A stretch of 22,334 nt of DNA, taken from NCBI GenBank assembly GCA_021742025.1, contig JAIOWT010000010.1:1-22334 (forward strand), in the 5' to 3' direction. The notes under the pieces were generated by a model that saw only the letters and a list, made by a program, of their open reading frames with translations, did no database searches and was not told where the DNA came from. How positions within the stretch are numbered: the first letter of the stretch is position 1; every line of letters starts with the position of its first letter. The stretch is from Candidatus Nanopelagicales bacterium (GTDB taxonomy: Bacteria > Actinomycetota > Actinomycetes > S36-B12 > UBA5976). The position numbers and the translations under genes are program-made. Shown here in pieces: positions 21,734 through 22,334 of the stretch.

Positions 21734-22334
21734 ATGGCACGCGCTGACAAGGCCGCTGCAGTAGCAGAGATCACGGAAGAATTCCGTGCCTCCAACGCTG
21801 CTGTCTTGACCGAGTACCGCGGTTTGACTGTGGGTCAACTCAAGCAACTACGTCGTTCGCTTGGAGAAGACACCACCTACGCAGTAGTCAAGAACACGCT
21901 GACAAAAATCGCAGCAAAAGATGCTGGCGTTGTAGGTTTCGACGACTTGCTCGTTGGCCCAACTGCAATCGCATTCATTAAGGGTGACGCTGTCGCTGCC
22001 GCAAAGGGCATCGATACCTTCGCCAAAGAAAATCCACTTCTTGTTATCAAGGGCGGAATCATGGATGGCAAAATCCTGACCGCTGATGACATCAAGAAGT
22101 TGGCAAAGCTAGAGTCCCGCGAAGTTCTTCTGTCCAGAATTGCTGGCGCTGCAAATGCAACGCTTGCCAAGGCAGCAGCACTATTCCAGGCTCCGCTATC
22201 ACAGGCCGCTCGTACTATCGCTGCGCTTGAAGCCAAGGGTGCCGCCGCCGGAACCACAAGTGGTTCCGTTGCGCCGGAAGTAAACACCGAAGCCTCAGCA
22301 CCAGCTGTAGTTGAGGAAGTTGTGACTGAAGCTC
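21734..22334 (+). CDS. rplJ: 50S ribosomal protein L10, 3'-truncated by the window edge
   Basis: The frame from ATG 21734 (AAGGAG four bases upstream) is open to the window end, giving 200 codons. The sequence begins [17 protein letters not shown], followed by [37 protein letters not shown] and [10 protein letters not shown], all L10 signatures. L10 anchors L7/L12 dimers at the stalk base and, with them, represses its own mRNA leader. Residues from about 165 on form an Ala/Val/Glu-rich acidic tail, so the protein (at least 200 aa) is longer than the usual 165-180. rplL is expected just beyond the window. Confidence 0.96.
   Translation, partial: MARADKAAAVAEITEEFRASNAAVLTEYRGLTVGQLKQLRRSLGEDTTYAVVKNTLTKIAAKDAGVVGFDDLLVGPTAIAFIKGDAVAAAKGIDTFAKENPLLVIKGGIMDGKILTADDIKKLAKLESREVLLSRIAGAANATLAKAAALFQAPLSQAARTIAALEAKGAAAGTTSGSVAPEVNTEASAPAVVEEVVTEA

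Noticed and set aside
1..22334. CRISPR array, insertion sequence or prophage
   Set aside because: No regularly spaced repeats, transposase, integrase or phage structural genes were found on either strand.

Overview
The window is a 22.3 kb piece of chromosome from an actinobacterium with an unusually compact genome and, by eye, below 50% GC. The lineage call rests on a mycothiol S-conjugate amidase (mycothiol is an actinobacterial thiol), the order greA / DUF4307 / mca / small membrane protein also found in mycobacteria, an Rv3235-family gene after secA, a DUF3817 gene, and a NusG with a long acidic N-terminus. Low GC with almost no intergenic space would suit streamlined aquatic Actinobacteria such as the Nanopelagicales, but that placement is an inference. 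No transposase, integrase, CRISPR array or phage gene was seen. No stretch over 300 bases lacks a gene; the longest is 294 bases, at 21440-21733, and it is regulatory.

Layout. 1-120: start of ilvA (minus). 267-2116: two-gene DrrAB-type ABC exporter (plus). 2119-3101: DUF4307 gene then greA (minus). 3149-5351: a tight plus-strand unit of mca, a small membrane protein, SURF1 and DUF3817. 5358-10483: three minus-strand envelope genes, in transcription order a secreted SpoIID/LytB protein, an MMPL transporter and a cation diffusion facilitator. 10682-13402: secA (plus), convergent with an Rv3235-family gene (13432-13962). 13963-14197: intergenic region with a hairpin and a 30-bp near-palindrome carrying opposed DnaA-box-like arms. 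14198-16963: an unrecognised 185-aa gene, a small excisionase-type HTH gene, a SAF-domain protein and a CpaE-like ATPase. 16971-18167: aspartate aminotransferase (minus). 18334-22334: tRNA-Trp, secE, nusG, rplK, rplA, a bidirectional terminator, a minus-strand toxin-antitoxin-like pair, an L10 leader with attenuator hairpin, and the start of rplJ.

How the parts fit. SecA and SecE belong to the same protein-export machine. NusG, L11, L1 and L10 form the usual transcription/translation block. Mca handles mycothiol conjugates, while SURF1 implies an aa3-type cytochrome oxidase. The most unusual place is 20917-21733. A two-gene module whose only visible promoter lies under two identical 12-bp palindromes sits between rplA and rplJ, separating the L11-L1 unit from the L10 unit. 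The rplA terminator implies that rplJ needs its own promoter, which must lie beside or within the palindrome region.
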